A program made the position numbers and the translations under genes. A DNA stretch of 64,000 bases, from positions 831,393-895,392 of the forward strand of contig NW_004450329.1 of NCBI RefSeq assembly GCF_000321225.1, in the 5' to 3' direction. Shown here piece by piece: positions 46,026 to 57,846 of this stretch (positions within the stretch are counted from its first letter, which is position 1; every line of letters begins with the position of its first letter). A model generated the notes under the pieces. The model saw only the letters and a list, made by a program, of their open reading frames with translations, was not told the DNA's origin and ran no database searches. Source of the stretch: Odobenus rosmarus divergens (lineage: Eukaryota > Chordata > Mammalia > Carnivora > Odobenidae).

Positions 46026-46789
46026 AACTACATGCTATATACTTCAGAATATTTGGATTTTCAAGTTGTGGTACATTTTACGTGGATATTTAGGCCTTTA
46101 TTCATGCTATTTAGAGAGAAGAAAGTTTGTCTCCCATTGGCATTTCTGAAAGTTATTTTAAGGGCACAATGTGAAACTCTTTACCTTCCCCATGCTTCTG
46201 ACTCATATATTCTTCTAATGAAGGATGTTGTGAAATATTTGGTGGTTTTATTTTTTCCTCCTCCTGTGGCTGCTGTGGGCAAAAGCACTCTGACATTGAT
46301 CTCATTTCGGAGATGCCCTGTCCTAAGGCTTCTAATCAGCATGGAGCTGTCAGTTTAAATTCCCCAAGAAAGCCTCCTATGTTAGGAGCTTGTTGTAAGA
46401 AATGGCAGCAGGAAATGGAGAGCTCAGAAAAAGAGACATACTGTATTTCAGACTCATCAAGGAATCATTTTCCACCCAAATCTCTAATCAGGTGGCCTGG
46501 TAATTTCTCATGGGGTCTTGCAGTGTCCTTCATTAAGTGACCCCTTATTTAGGTTTCAGTTTCAATTTGCTTTTCGGGATAAAACAACAAAGTCATGGTG
46601 CAATCTAGAAAGAGTGTAACTACAGTACTAAGAGGGAGAAAAAACCATGGCCCTTTATGTATTTTCTTTCTATTTTGACTTCTTATCTCACTGTTTATTA
46701 CCTATAACCAAAGGTAGTTAAATAAATACTTAAAATACTTAATTATTTGAGAACCAAATATAAAGACCTATGCATGACTCTAGCTGAAA
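46026..46789. other. No gene or repeat recognised
   Basis: Frames at 46032-46358 and 46313-46540 are open for 75-108 codons but have no recognisable motif or exon context. Confidence 0.4.
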
Positions 46790-46843
46790 TTCAAGGTCCC
46801 TGCTTTCCTTCTTTTGATGAGCTTAAGATCCACTGAGGAAGAT

Positions 46844-46874
<31 letters not shown>

Positions 46875-46910
46875 TAATGTATAGTGAAGTCAAAGTTGTG
46901 AAAGGTGCCA
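46790..46910 (-). mobile_element. Weak L2-like fragment around a CA repeat
   Basis: 'aaggtccctgctttccttcttttgatgagcttaagatcc' resembles antisense L2 3' sequence; a CA run follows. Confidence 0.35.
46849..46875. repeat. (AC)n microsatellite
   Basis: About 13 CA repeats. Confidence 0.9.
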
Positions 46911-47029
46911 AGCTCTCTATTCAATATAAAAATTCTTGTTAATTCAGTGGATTGAACTCATAGAAAATTTCCTTTCTTCCACTTCAAATAATAGAAAACC
47001 TAGAAAATATCTGAAATAGAGGGTCAAGC

Positions 47030-47895
47030 TTCACATCAAGAATGCTTTCAGTAGTATGCCTTTGAGTAACAGATACTCTGAAATAAGTCTTATCATAGGT
47101 ACACAAATTGATATAACCGTTATGAAGGAGAATATGGAAGGACTTAGTAAAATGAAAAATAAATTTAAACTTTATCTCAATTCTAAGAATCTATTCTGAA
47201 GATACCTCACCAAAAATATAAACATACATAAGCACAGGATTAGTCACCACTACACTCTCTGTAATAACAAAATATTGAAAACAATGGTCATATGTAAGAT
47301 GTTGGTAGAATACACTCTGGCTCATCCACCTGTTATGGAATGATTTCTAGGATATATTGATAAGTAGAAAAGGCAAACTAAAAATTATGCTATTTTGTGT
47401 AAGGTACATATATATACTCACACCCACCCTTCACAAGTAACCAAACCTCATTAATGTATGTTTATTTTCATAGTGTTTCTTTCAGTGAAAATAAGTTTAT
47501 ATATACATAATATATTTTATAATATATAAATGATATGATATACAAATAATGCATAATATATAATATAATACTGATATATGAAATATAAAATAATATATAA
47601 TATACTACATATTATATAATATAAATAATATGATAATATATATTATTTTATAATATATAAAATATATTAGTTACATAATATATATATAAAAACTTATTTT
47701 CACTAAAAGAAACACTATGAAAATAAACCATACATTAATGAAGTTTGGTTACTTATGAAATTGGGGATGTGTGGAAGGGTGGTCACTTCCTTGATTATAC
47801 ATTTTTGTACCATTTTGCTTTAGGGAACCAGGTTAATGTCATATATTCTAAAGTATAAAATAAAATCAATAAAAATTGTTTAAAAATGAATGTAA
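47030..47895 (+). mobile_element. Old L1 3' end (L1MD/ME-like) carrying a palindrome
   Basis: 'acctcaccaaaaatataaacatac', 'ctctgtaataacaaaatattgaaaac', 'ttatggaatgatttctaggatatattgataag' and 'gctattttgtgtaaggtac' are sense L1 3' landmarks. After the palindrome, 'ggttacttatgaaattgggg' and 'attatacatttttgtaccattttg' continue it. Confidence 0.6.
47435..47755. repeat. Palindromic AT-rich repeat, about 320 bp
   Basis: Left arm 47435-47499 ('aagtaaccaaacctcattaa' to 'gtgaaaataagttta') is the inverse of right arm 47688-47755 ('taaaaacttattttcact' to 'gtttggttactta'), with two or three substitutions and two or three short indels. The centre (47500-47687) is nearly pure A/T with many ATAT self-complementary stretches. 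It could fold into a cruciform. Confidence 0.9.
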
Positions 47896-48348
47896 ACAAA
47901 AACAAATTATATAACCATGTTTCAAACAAATATTGTAACTATCCTGAAAAAATAGAGGTATAATTCAAGTAGCTTTTGAATGCAGTGTTTTGACTATATA
48001 TCCTCAGACTAAAGACAAAAATAACTGTGAACAAACAGTGAACTCTAGTTAGTAAGCTCCTTTTAGTGTTGTGAGTTGGCCATTCTGCAAGTACATTCTG
48101 TGTATTACAGGTTTGAGAAAATACTTAAATATGAGGGGAATGTGGACTAGAAACTTACAATATGGTAGGGGGGTGAGTAAAATGAATAATGTGAAGTTGA
48201 ATTGGAATTGAAGGTAATGGCATGAAGTCAAGATTTTAGATAGAGAGAAGGATATAGAGATATAAAAATATTGATAACTGTCCATCAATCTACATTCCCT
48301 AGGTCCACTGAATTTAGAAGAGTGGCACACCACAAGTAAAAAAATACT
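47896..48348. other. No gene or repeat recognised
   Basis: A 103-codon minus-strand frame (48049-48360) is open by chance in AT-rich sequence and has no motif. Confidence 0.4.
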
Positions 48349-48363
48349 AAAATCCCACATCTT

Positions 48364-48483
48364 TTTTTTTATTATGTCATGTTAATCACCATACATTACA
48401 TCATTAGTTTTTGATGTAGTGTTCCATGATTCATTGTTTGCATATAACATCCAGTGCTCCATGCAGTATGTGCCCTCTTTAAT
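48364..48483 (-). mobile_element. Very short, recent 5'-truncated L1
   Basis: Only about 120 bp of the terminal L1 3'UTR module ('accatacattacatcattag', 'tgtagtgttccatgattcat') after a T-run. Perfect 15-bp duplication aaaatcccacatctt at 48349-48363 and 48484-48498. It matches the terminal module of L1-C. Confidence 0.95.
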
Positions 48484-48801
48484 AAAATCCCACATCTTGG
48501 TTTCTAAATACTTCTCTCCATTAAAAGGAACTAGAGTTCCTTGGGATTCTTGTAATATTTTTTATCTGATTTCAGATCTAGGACAGAGAAAGTCCAAAAT
48601 GTCTTGTTGGGCAAGAAATATGGAACATCTCAAGAGTGGTGGGGACACACCATAAGGATAGGAGCTTGATTGAAGAAGCTCTCTGTGGCCTAATGTGGGC
48701 AATTCGGCCATCAAAGTAGATAATGATAGCCACAGATTATAACCCACTTAATACAATGAAAATATATGTGTACATTCTGATATAAACAGAAAATAGCTTC
48801 A

Positions 48802-48982
48802 GGGCGCCTGGGTGGCTCAGATGGTTAAGCGTCTGCCTTCGGCTCAGGTCATGATCTCAGGGTCCTGGGATCGAGTCCCGTGTCGGGCTCCCTGCTCCTT
48901 GGGAGTCTGCTTCTCCCTCTGCCTCTCTCTCTCTCTCTCTCTCTTCCATGAATGGATAAATAAAAAAAAAAAAGAAAAAAAA
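48802..48982 (+). mobile_element. SINEC, near-consensus young copy
   Basis: 'gggcgcctgggtggctcag', 'cttcggctcaggtcatgatc', 'gggatcgagtcccgtgtcgg', CT repeat, A-rich tail. CpGs in the head and body are intact. Perfect 14-bp duplication agaaaatagcttca at 48788-48801 and 48983-48996. Unlike most copies here, its tail does not show a clear AATAAAATCTT end. Confidence 0.96.
48813..48878 (+). promoter_or_regulatory. Pol III type 2 internal promoter (A and B boxes) of the young SINE
   Basis: A-box-like tggctcagatgg at 48813-48824 and B-box-like ggatcgagtcc at 48868-48878, spaced about as in a tRNA gene. These derive from the tRNA-Lys ancestor. Activity is inferred. Confidence 0.65.
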
Positions 48983-48996
48983 AGAAAATAGCTTCA

Positions 48997-49799
48997 AACA
49001 AAGATATCAATATATACTAAAACTAACTGGTGCATGGTCTCAAAGTATACTCTTAGAAAGTACCAATTCATTTCAAAGGGAAGAATGGCAACTTTTCAGC
49101 TGGAATCCTGGTAAACACCATCTTAACTTAAAGTTAACTTCACCAATACATGAACCTGTCTCTACTTGGTTCTATGAGACCTTACTCAAGGTAAAAAGTC
49201 TTTTAGCCAGTCTGTAAAATGGAAAATTTAGTGAAATAGATCTTATTAGTCAAGTTTCCTTTATGTTATTCTGTGGTAATAACAGTCCCCAATTCCCAAT
49301 ATCTCACTACAAAAATGTCTGGAATCTCATTCATGCCATATGTCTGCCATTGTGGGTCTCCTGTGATTCTGCCCCACACGACTTTTTCATTCTGAGATCC
49401 ACATTAAAGAAGAAGCAACTTGCAGGGACATTGCAGTTCTAGGACCTATGAGAATGGAAACAGAGTGGAACCACAGAGAGGCTCTCAGAAGTCCTCCTCA
49501 GCATTGGCACCTGCCATTTCTGCTCTCATTCCATTAATCAAAATAAGTTACATGCACAAGCGTGGCGTCCAGTCAGCAAATAATTAGGGACAAATATTGC
49601 TGAACTTTTTCTAAGTGTAAATGTGTAAAATATTCATGGTAGATAATTTGAAAATCAGGAAAAAAATTGTTAAAGAGGAAAAAAAGAACAAAAAGCTTAA
49701 GCATTCATGCAACATTGTTGCTAACAGTATGTTGGTTCATTTCCTTTCATTCTTCGTCTCCATATACACATATTCACCAAATAACATATACATATTTAT
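48997..49799. other. No gene or repeat recognised
   Basis: Unassigned sequence. Confidence 0.4.
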
Positions 49800-50165
49800 A
49801 AAGGATTAAATTATACACATAAATTTATATATAGCTCTTTACATGCAAGATTAAATTTGTAAAACACTTGTAAGGTCATCAATTTATAAAGATAATTTTA
49901 AATGGATGCACAATAATCTACCATAATGATATGACACTATTCATTAAAATTTTAAAATTATGGATGTCTGGACTATTTCAAAATTTCCTCTTTAAAATAA
50001 TGTTATGATAAATTTTGTGCTTGCATTTTGATTTTATATATGATTATTTCTTGAGGATTAATAAATGCAACCTTCAAACTATTTGAAGTTTTTTGATGCA
50101 CATTACTAAATGGATTTTCAGAAAAGAATTGCCCAATTTATTATGTCTTTGTTCCCAGATCTGCT
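49800..50165 (-). mobile_element. Old L1 3' fragment (L1MD/ME-like)
   Basis: 'gcacaataatctaccataatgat', 'tatggatgtctggactatttc', 'tgcttgcattttgattttata', 'cttgaggattaataaatgca' and 'aagaattgcccaattta' follow antisense old L1 order. Confidence 0.55.
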
Positions 50166-53100
50166 ATTGATCCATTTCCCTGAGGCTAAATAAGTTCCAT
50201 TCTACAGCACTTCTTTGTTAAAATACCCATGGCCTCTGAGATGAGACCAAAAGGTGGGGATACTCAACTCCTCTTCTACTTGGCTTTTCCATACACACAA
50301 ACACCAATACTTCTCCCTTTAAGTGGACTTCCATCTTTGTATTTTCCAGGACATAAAAAGTATCTTGTCCTTAAAAAACATTTGCTTTTGCTTGTCTTAA
50401 AATATCAGTTCAAGCTTTGAAATGTTGGAGTCTTCCATGCCTCATGTCCTTCAGTAAAAGAGAAATGTATATGCAGAAGTCCATCAACATGTTTGATGAG
50501 TCTAGTGATGGGACAATACTAAAGAACATGCTTCCTATCTCTGACTATCCAATAGACACCTAAAGGCACCTGAGATCCAGCATCTTCTCCTGCAACCACC
50601 TGTCAAACGAGCAGCAGAGAAGGAGAAAAGGGAAGTGTATAATATTCTCCCAGCTTTTCATTCACCCTTCCCTCCAAAACCAGCTGCCCTAGCACTCCCC
50701 TTCCTGTTGTGATTATTGATCTCATTTGTAAAAAAACAACATTTGAGTGATAGCGAACACTGCATGCTGCGATTCAGTAAAAGAAAGGATTTCTTTCCTG
50801 AAAGTAATTGGCCATAACAGGAGAAAGGAGATCTTATAAGAAGCAAGGGTCATAATACTAGCTTTCAAATTAGGTACTTGAAGGACACATATTTGGTTCA
50901 TTAAATTATTTGTGCATGACTGTCTTCAGGAATCTCATTCTCCAAAAAAACTACACAACAAAGTTCAAATTTGATGAGGCTAATATGCCCAGCAGATCCT
51001 ATCAAAAAGTACAAGTTTTCTCTTTTTAAATGCCCTTGGTAACATCTCTCATTGGGACATATGGTTACTTAGTGTTAGTGAAACACTTGTCTAGTGAGAT
51101 ATGATTTGGGTGGTTGTTTTCACAGAATAACGTCCTGAAGAGTTGCTTTTGTTTTTGATCTTTGTCAGTGACTGGAGAATGACACATGATTGACTACCAC
51201 TCTCCTGCCTAATTAAGGAAATATATTTAATTCCTATGTCTATCCATAATCACTGAAGAGGAAAAATAGACTTTGAGTGTCTATATCAAAATCTATTTAT
51301 GTCAAACTCAATCATTAGCATTTGCCCCTTTCTTCCTCACTTTTCATACTGGCTTCAATTCCCTGAAATGTATTTTTCTACCTTTGGGGATTGGATAATT
51401 CCTTCTCTCTTCTCCTAATCAGGGTATGCATCACCTCCTAACAGCCCAGTACATTTAGGCGTCCTTTTCTGTCTGCTGCGCTATCCTGTTTGTGATTCTA
51501 TCAAAACATTCATCAGGCTGTTGGTAGAGATCATGTGCTGTTCACTTATATATCTTAATGTACTGACTTGAAATCAAGCAAGGATACAGTTCTAAGAATC
51601 AATGTGCATCTGATCACTTATTAAATGGCCAAAAATAAATAAATAAAAATAAAGATGTCATATGTCAACACCCACACCCTGGACATTCAGATTTTTATAT
51701 ATTGAATGAGACTCAAGTATCCAAGTGTCTGTAATTTATGAAGCATCACATGGAAGGAACATGCTCTATGGTCAGGTTGGAATAACCACAGCAAGCACAT
51801 AACGGGTGTATGTGGAATGACTGATAATGTCTGGGTCAGGTACAAATTTGGTCCAAACCAGTCTGTCATAGATACCAGTAAGATACTATGTTGGACATAG
51901 GCTTGTATCTGCCAGATAAATTTAAAGATAAAACCTTTCAAAGCATGTGTTTGTAAAACATGTAGCTGGCTTAGGTTGAAATCTAACCCACCCTGCTGGT
52001 TCATTGCTTGGGTGGTTTAATGCAGGGAATTTGACATAGAGTGGATAGGCCAGGCAGAGAAAGCAATCTAAAGACAGAAGGAAAATAAGAATTTTTGTTT
52101 ATCTTACTGGCAAAGCTGTGAATTCATTCTTATATCCCTGGACATATTAGGTCTTACCTCCCTTGCAACTAGTTAAATGGCAGAAAATGTTGGATTTTTC
52201 CATATGTTTTTCCTATGTTTGATTGGAAAGCTTTGGTTTGATTCCAAAAGGAATTAGAAATACTTCCATCATGATAGAACAGACGCTTTTATGGTGAATT
52301 AAACTGCCACTGTTAAAAAATTAATGCAAAGAGTTACACCTAGGAAATATAAAGCAATAAATGTCAGCTAAAGTCCCAAGGGAAGATATGACACTCAAGA
52401 GTCGAGTCTTCAGGGGCAAAGGGGGATTGGCAGAGCACAATTGTGAAAGTTACTGGAAAAATAAAACTATTTATAATTATCCATCACATATTGTGACTCC
52501 TCAGTTAAAACATTTGAGTGTCTTCCCTGAGCCCCCCCCCCACCTCTGGATTCTAAATATAGTGGGTATGTATTCCTTGTCTTCATAGCTTCAGTGCCCA
52601 ATATGGCCTCAAGAGTACTCAGACTCAATGCTTATTGAGTTGAAAGATACAGACATTATTTCCAAAAATAACAAGCTACATCAAAGAGGGCTCTTTGTAA
52701 ATGATTTTTTCTTATAAAGAATGCCACCCTACATGGGTTATTCTTGTTAACTGTGAGTTGGCAAAAAGAAGAGGAATGACAAACAATAGAAAAAGGAGTA
52801 AGTAGAAAAAGGAGAAAGAAAGAGGAGATAATAGAAAGAAGTCAAGAGGAATTGGGAGGAACAGACAGATCAGGAGTGAAAGAGGCATGGAGAGGGAAGG
52901 CAGGGAGAGATGGGAGAGAACAATGGCTGATAAAGTGACAGGTGCAGGGGCAGAAAGGAGGGAGCCGGGCACCAATGGTAAGGGAAAGACCAATGGTAAG
53001 GGGAATACTCCAGACACCAAAAGCTGCCCCAGATTCTATGAAACACATGGATTATGGTGTCTCTAATCACTACTAAAACTGAATCTAGAAACAATTGAAG

Positions 53101-54710
53101 AAAAGTTAAATTGGAGTAAACACAAAGGTATGGGGCATACATACTTATGTGCATATTGAAGAATCATCTCCAATTTCCGGCTTGCTGGTTTTGTGCCTTT
53201 TCTTTTTTCTTCTAAACACTTGGATATCTTCCAACCAAACAGAAAATAAAGCCTGGGAAACAGGTTTCAATGAATTGCAAACACATCATTTTTTGCTAAT
53301 TTACTAAAATAGCACATTTACAACTAAAATGAGAGAAAATGGTTAGAGGCAAAAAAATGGCGATGTATTTCCATGGCCCTCTGAGCATTTCAGCTTGTGT
53401 ATAATCAGCTCACATTCAAGAGGAAACAGTGTTCAGCTATTTAGTTGGCTCTCTATTTCTTGAAAATCTTGGTTATTTTGTATTTTTTTTTCTTAACATA
53501 GACTTCAGGCTTCCCTAATTAAATAAGAGAAGTTTTATTATCAGCAAAGATGGCATTAGACCCGGGGCAACTTTAGATGATAGAGTTGTTTTTCTTCACT
53601 TGGGAAAAGTAAGAGTAGGGCTAGAGGAAAAGAAGGGATTGACATTTTACTTAAAAACATCAAGGAGACTTTCAAAAACACTACTCCAAGCACCAGGGCT
53701 CCTGGAGAACAAAAGCAAGAGTTCAATGTCTGTCTCCTTAGGCCTATCACCTAATTTTTAAAGTTCCTCAAATTCACCTGACTTTAGGAAATCAGCCCAT
53801 CAACCACATTGAAATCAATGGTTGTCATGGTGAGAATATTCCTAGAATTATTTCCAGGAACTTTTTAAGTCACAGCAGCAAAATTGCTCACAGACAACAG
53901 CTAAATGTTTCAGCATTGGCAGCCTTGAAGACTCTTTGGATCATAAAATATATTTAAAGGAAATTTTAGAGATTATTTCATCATCTCTCCTGAGAGTCTT
54001 TTAAAGATGGGGATATGGTGACCCGGAGTAAAAGAGAGACTTATCCCAGGTCCCAGGAAGTTGGTGATCCGGCCAGGACTACTCATATCTTCCAACCTCC
54101 ACTCTCCTTTCATGCTTTCAGACTGACTGGAAAGAGGAACACAAAGCAGACAAAGAAGAAGAAGCTTTCTAGCATTGAGACTGTCTTCCTTGGACATAGA
54201 CCAGTAGAGTGCTTAAAAGATGATTATTTTCTTTTTATACTTCATAAGGCCGAAGGAAATCAGTTCTTCAGGTCTGCATGGTGACCCCTGTGTCTCCCAA
54301 CAGGCAATTTTCCGCCTTTCTTTGAATTTCCTCCAACTGGCTCTGTGTCATAATATTTCACATGGCTGATGCAATGAATTTTGACCTTTGTGGAGGTCTG
54401 TTTTGAAGAGGAATGTGAGACAGGAAGAAGCAACATAAGATAAATAAACAAATATCTGAGAAGTTGTTCTCTATCTCCCCCTCTAAATCTGTTAAAACTT
54501 TTTCATTTTCTCTCTTATTAGAAACAGCAGCACACTTTATCCTCTCTTTCTTCTCCAATTCTATCAAATGCAGTCTCAAAATGAGTCAGATCAGAGTGAC
54601 AAACAGATTTGGAATTGATTTGTGAAAATCATCCTTTGGAAAATGTACTCCAAAAATGCAACAAAGAAGAAAAATGAAAGTGGTCTGTGGTATATATCTG
54701 TCCTTGTATT
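50166..54710. other. Long unassigned stretch (4.5 kb)
   Basis: No repeat family or exon that I can support. A polypurine (GA-rich) segment at about 52755-52922 keeps the opposite strand open (Ser/Leu/Pro-rich frames), which is a composition effect. A small tandem copy of 'accaatggtaaggg' lies at 52971-53003. Confidence 0.4.
52755..52922. repeat. GA-rich low-complexity segment
   Basis: Mostly AGAAG, GGAGAA and GAGG permutations. Confidence 0.75.
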
Positions 54711-54790
54711 CACTTCAATAAATGTTCATGAGGACCCACTCTGTGCCAGGAGCTCTGCTAGAAGCTGAGAGCACAAATTGTACTTCTGCA
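54711..54790 (-). mobile_element. L2 3'-end fragment
   Basis: 'aataaatgttcatgaggaccc' and 'tctgtgccaggagctctgctagaagctgag' in antisense L2 order. Confidence 0.55.
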
Positions 54791-54804
54791 CATTGCCAGC
54801 CATG

Positions 54805-54900
54805 TAAATTCTTTGGGCTTCAAAACTGGGTCTGTAAAATAGGGTAATGATATTTCTCTCATGGAGTTATGAGGATTAAAGTTGCCAATATTCTAATCTA
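54805..54900 (+). mobile_element. MIR fragment
   Basis: 'ctgtaaaatagggtaatgatatttctctcatggagttatgaggattaaag' follows the sense MIR core. Confidence 0.7.
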
Positions 54901-55554
54901 TTATGTTTCAAGGCTTTTTTTTTTTTTTCTGTACTTGCTTGCTATCTAGCTTTGTTCCAATGGGTAATGTTGCAATGGTCATGTTCATGAGTCTTCACCT
55001 ATCTGCACAAACCAGAAGATGTCTGGTTACATTAATTAACAAATGCTCTAGTGAGGATAATGAGTACAACTGATTCCATGTAGAGTGAGTATATGGCTGG
55101 GACTTACAGAGTTTCATATAGGAGGTGACAGCTAATTCAAATGGACACTGTGACAGGAATGAGAGAATTCAATTCTGATGTAATCAAATGTGGGGGGGTG
55201 TCTCAGCCTGTGCTATCACAGGAAAGATTTGAAGTATAGAAGAACCCAGAGACAAAGACTACCACCTCATATTGCCATAGCTCCCAACGACGATAAGTTG
55301 GAGAGAGCATGGAATTGGCTTTAATCAATCAGTGTACACTGGTAAATGTTTAACAACTAGCCCTTTGAAAAAAAATAATAAAAACACTGATTTATAACAT
55401 TTTTTATTTAAATAGTGTAAGTCATTCCACCAAGGCCAATTTTGAACTACCAGTGTGAGGTCATTCTGGGTGGATTTGGGTAGAGAAGCACCCTGTAGAA
55501 TCCGTTGGGGCCAGCTCGGGCACATCACTGTGGCACTGTCACACTGCTTCTCCC

Positions 55555-55720
55555 TCTAAACTTGGTAAATTAATGAACTCAATGCTTCTACTCCTCAGTT
55601 TCGTGGACTGTAAAGTGGAGACTATGAAACCTACCTGGGGTATTAACAGAAAGACTGAATGAGTTAATAAAAGTTCCCAACATAGTATTTTGCATGCAGT
55701 AGAAAGTCAAAAATATTCCT
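55555..55720 (+). mobile_element. MIR fragment
   Basis: 'ctactcctcagtttcgtgg', 'ctgtaaagtggagactatgaaacctacctgggg' and 'gaatgagttaataaaag' match sense MIR. Confidence 0.68.
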
Positions 55721-56123
55721 TTTTCTCCTTAGTTGAAATCTGGATTTCATAAATCCTCTGGCTACTCAGAGGAGGAAATGTTGGCACCAAGGCAGAACAA
55801 TACCAGAAAAGGGTCACAGACTTCCAAGGATTCACAAACAGTTACCTAATTGGCCTAGTTGACTCTAATTTGTATTTGAACAGAAAGCACCCCAGCAGAG
55901 GCTCTTTTGTTTGAAGTGTCTTTAGATAGGAATGTTTCATCTATCAAGATGGTAGAATATTCTCTCAGGGCAAGGACCACATAGCTTTCTTTTTTAAAAG
56001 CCTGCATATATTAAATCCATAACCCATGCCTTTGAATGATTGATTAATTGGTTTGGAAAACACATCACATATACTAATAGAAATATTTTATTTCTGGGTT
56101 TGTTTATTTTTCACTTGATTTTA

Positions 56124-56371
56124 TTTTTATTTTTTTTATTTTTTTATTTTTTAATAATTTTTTTATTGTTAACCACCATACATTACATCATTAGTTTTTG
56201 ATGCAGTGTTCCATGATTCATTGTTTGTGCATAACACCCAGTGCTCCACACAGAATGTGCCCCCTTTAATACCCATCACCAGGCTAACCCATCCCCCGAA
56301 CCCCCTCCCCTCTAGAACCCTCAGTTTGTTTTTCAGAGTCCATCGTCTCTAATGGTTCGTCTCCCCCTCCG
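56124..56371 (-). mobile_element. Recent 5'-truncated L1, terminal 3'UTR module only
   Basis: A long T/A-rich tail, then 'aaccaccatacattacatcattag', 'gcataacacccagtgctcc', C-rich run and 'agagtccatcgtctctaatgg'. About 250 bp. Near-matching duplications acttgatttta (56113-56123) and acttatttta (56372-56381). The sequence corresponds to 4890-5115 in L1-C. Confidence 0.9.
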
Positions 56372-56689
56372 ACTTATTTTAAATGAAGACTGTTCCACTT
56401 CGGCATTAGTAACAGTGAGCTGTCCATATCCTGGGCTGCTTATTCAGCTGCACTGGGACCCTTACTTTGTCCCAAATTTGTTTTGCCTCTTCTCCATTGC
56501 CCTTGAATTCTTTTCTCTTACACTGTACCAGGGTCTCCCATTCTCATCCTAGATTGCCGTTGGAAATACACATCTAAAAAACCCTTTCTAGATTTGATCC
56601 ATGTTGTTCTCTAGTGAGGAGTGGGCTTGATACAGACTGACTTTCCATTTCTTGCTGCTCCTAACAAGTTTGAGTACAATGCTTAAAGT

Positions 56690-56880
56690 ATTCCAATGGG
56701 TTGCTGGAATAATACCCACTAGATTTTTTGGATATGTATGCCAATCATATAATCTCAATCAACCCTGAGATAGAAATTATCAAATTTATTTTACATAATC
56801 TGGAACTGAGGCTCTGAGATAGTGATCTCTTAAGTTGGCACAGATATGGTTAGCCTATTCTATAATATTCAGCCTCATCT
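56690..56880 (-). mobile_element. Weak MIR-like fragment
   Basis: 'ttattttacataatctggaactgaggctctgagatag' resembles antisense MIR core; the flanks are too diverged. Confidence 0.45.
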
Positions 56881-56999
56881 TGTCTTCCTTCTCTTTCCTA
56901 TAGACTCAAAACTGGCAGTATATACATACATACATAATTAATAATGGCTACTACATACCAGTCACTAGGTTAGACACTGGTAGATAAAATAGAAGGCAA

Positions 57000-57245
57000 G
57001 TTTCCTTTTTCAGTCCTTATTTCTTTTGATCTTTAATCTTCTACACTTTTCACAATTGTGTCCTTGTCAAGACATTCAATTTCCTTGGCTACTCTAACAT
57101 AGTTCTCCCCTGGTTCCTCTCTTATGATTTCGTTCCTCTTTCACATTCTTCCCTGCAGTGTTGGGTTCCTCATGTTGCAACCTAGGCTCTCTCCTCTTAT
57201 ATATTTTTCCTTTAAGCAATATCATACCATATCCACAGCTTTCAT
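57000..57245 (+). other. Possible old non-L1 LINE remnant
   Basis: 'gcagtgttgggttcctcatgttgcaacctaggctctctcctctt' resembles sequence I associate with ancient L2/L3-type LINE coding relics, but I cannot assign it firmly. Confidence 0.3.
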
Positions 57246-57257
57246 TACCCATATATC

Positions 57258-57846
57258 ATAGACTGAGTTGTGTCCCCCACCAAGTTCATATACTGAAGTC
57301 CTAACACCCTCCCCAATACCTTTGAATGTGGTTGTATTTGGAGATAGGAATTTTAAAGAGTTATTTAAGGTAAAATGAAGTCAGCTGGGTGGGTCCTAAT
57401 CCAATAAGATTTGTGTCCATATAAGAATATGGGTTAAGATTCAGACATGTCCACTGGAAAAGACTATGTAAAGACAGCTGACTCCTGGGGCGCCTGGGTG
57501 GCTCAGTCCTTAAGCGTCTGCCTTCGGCTCCGATCGTGATCTCAGGGTCCTGGGCTCGAGCCCAGCATCGGGCTCCTTGCTCTGCGGAAAGCCTGTTCTC
57601 CCTCTTCCACTCCCCCTGCTTGTGTTTCCTCTCTCGCTGTGTCTCTCTGAGTCAAATAAATAAATAAAATCTTAAAAAAAAAAAAAAAGCTGACTCCTGC
57701 CAACCAAGGAAAGAGACCTCAGAAGAAACTGATCCTGCCAGCACCTGAATCTTGGATTTCTGGACTCTAGAACTGTGAGGACGTAAGATTCTGTTGTTTA
57801 AGCCCCCAGTCAGTGGTATGTTATGGCAGCCTGGAAAGACTAATAT
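57258..57846 (+). mobile_element. MLT1-type LTR (ERVL-MaLR), split by a SINE
   Basis: Sense order: 'actgagttgtgtccccc', 'aagttcatatactgaagtcctaac', 'atgtggttgtatttggagatagg', 'tgtccatataaga', then after the SINE 'ctcagaagaaactgatcctgcc', 'tctggactctagaactgtgag', 'ttgtttaagcccccagtcagtgg' and 'gttatggcagcctggaaagactaat'. A solo LTR without internal retroviral genes; decayed. Confidence 0.75.
57488..57687 (+). mobile_element. SINEC inserted in the MLT1 LTR
   Basis: 'gggcgcctgggtggctcag' head, 'cttcggctccgatcgtgatc', CT block, tail 'aaataaataaataaaatctt' and A-run. Perfect 12-bp duplication agctgactcctg at 57476-57487 and 57688-57699. Several CpGs are kept, so it is fairly young. Confidence 0.96.

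Noticed and set aside
48802..48878. Possible tRNA gene (A and B boxes)
   Set aside because: The boxes belong to the tRNA-Lys-derived SINE. There is no cloverleaf continuing to a 3' acceptor end, and the CT-rich SINE body follows.
52712..53154. Overlapping minus-strand frames rich in Ser, Leu and Pro
   Set aside because: They are the complement of a GA-rich low-complexity segment, which keeps several frames open.
57258..57846. Possible retroviral coding region next to the LTR
   Set aside because: Only LTR-type sequence is present; no gag, pol or env similarity is visible on either side.
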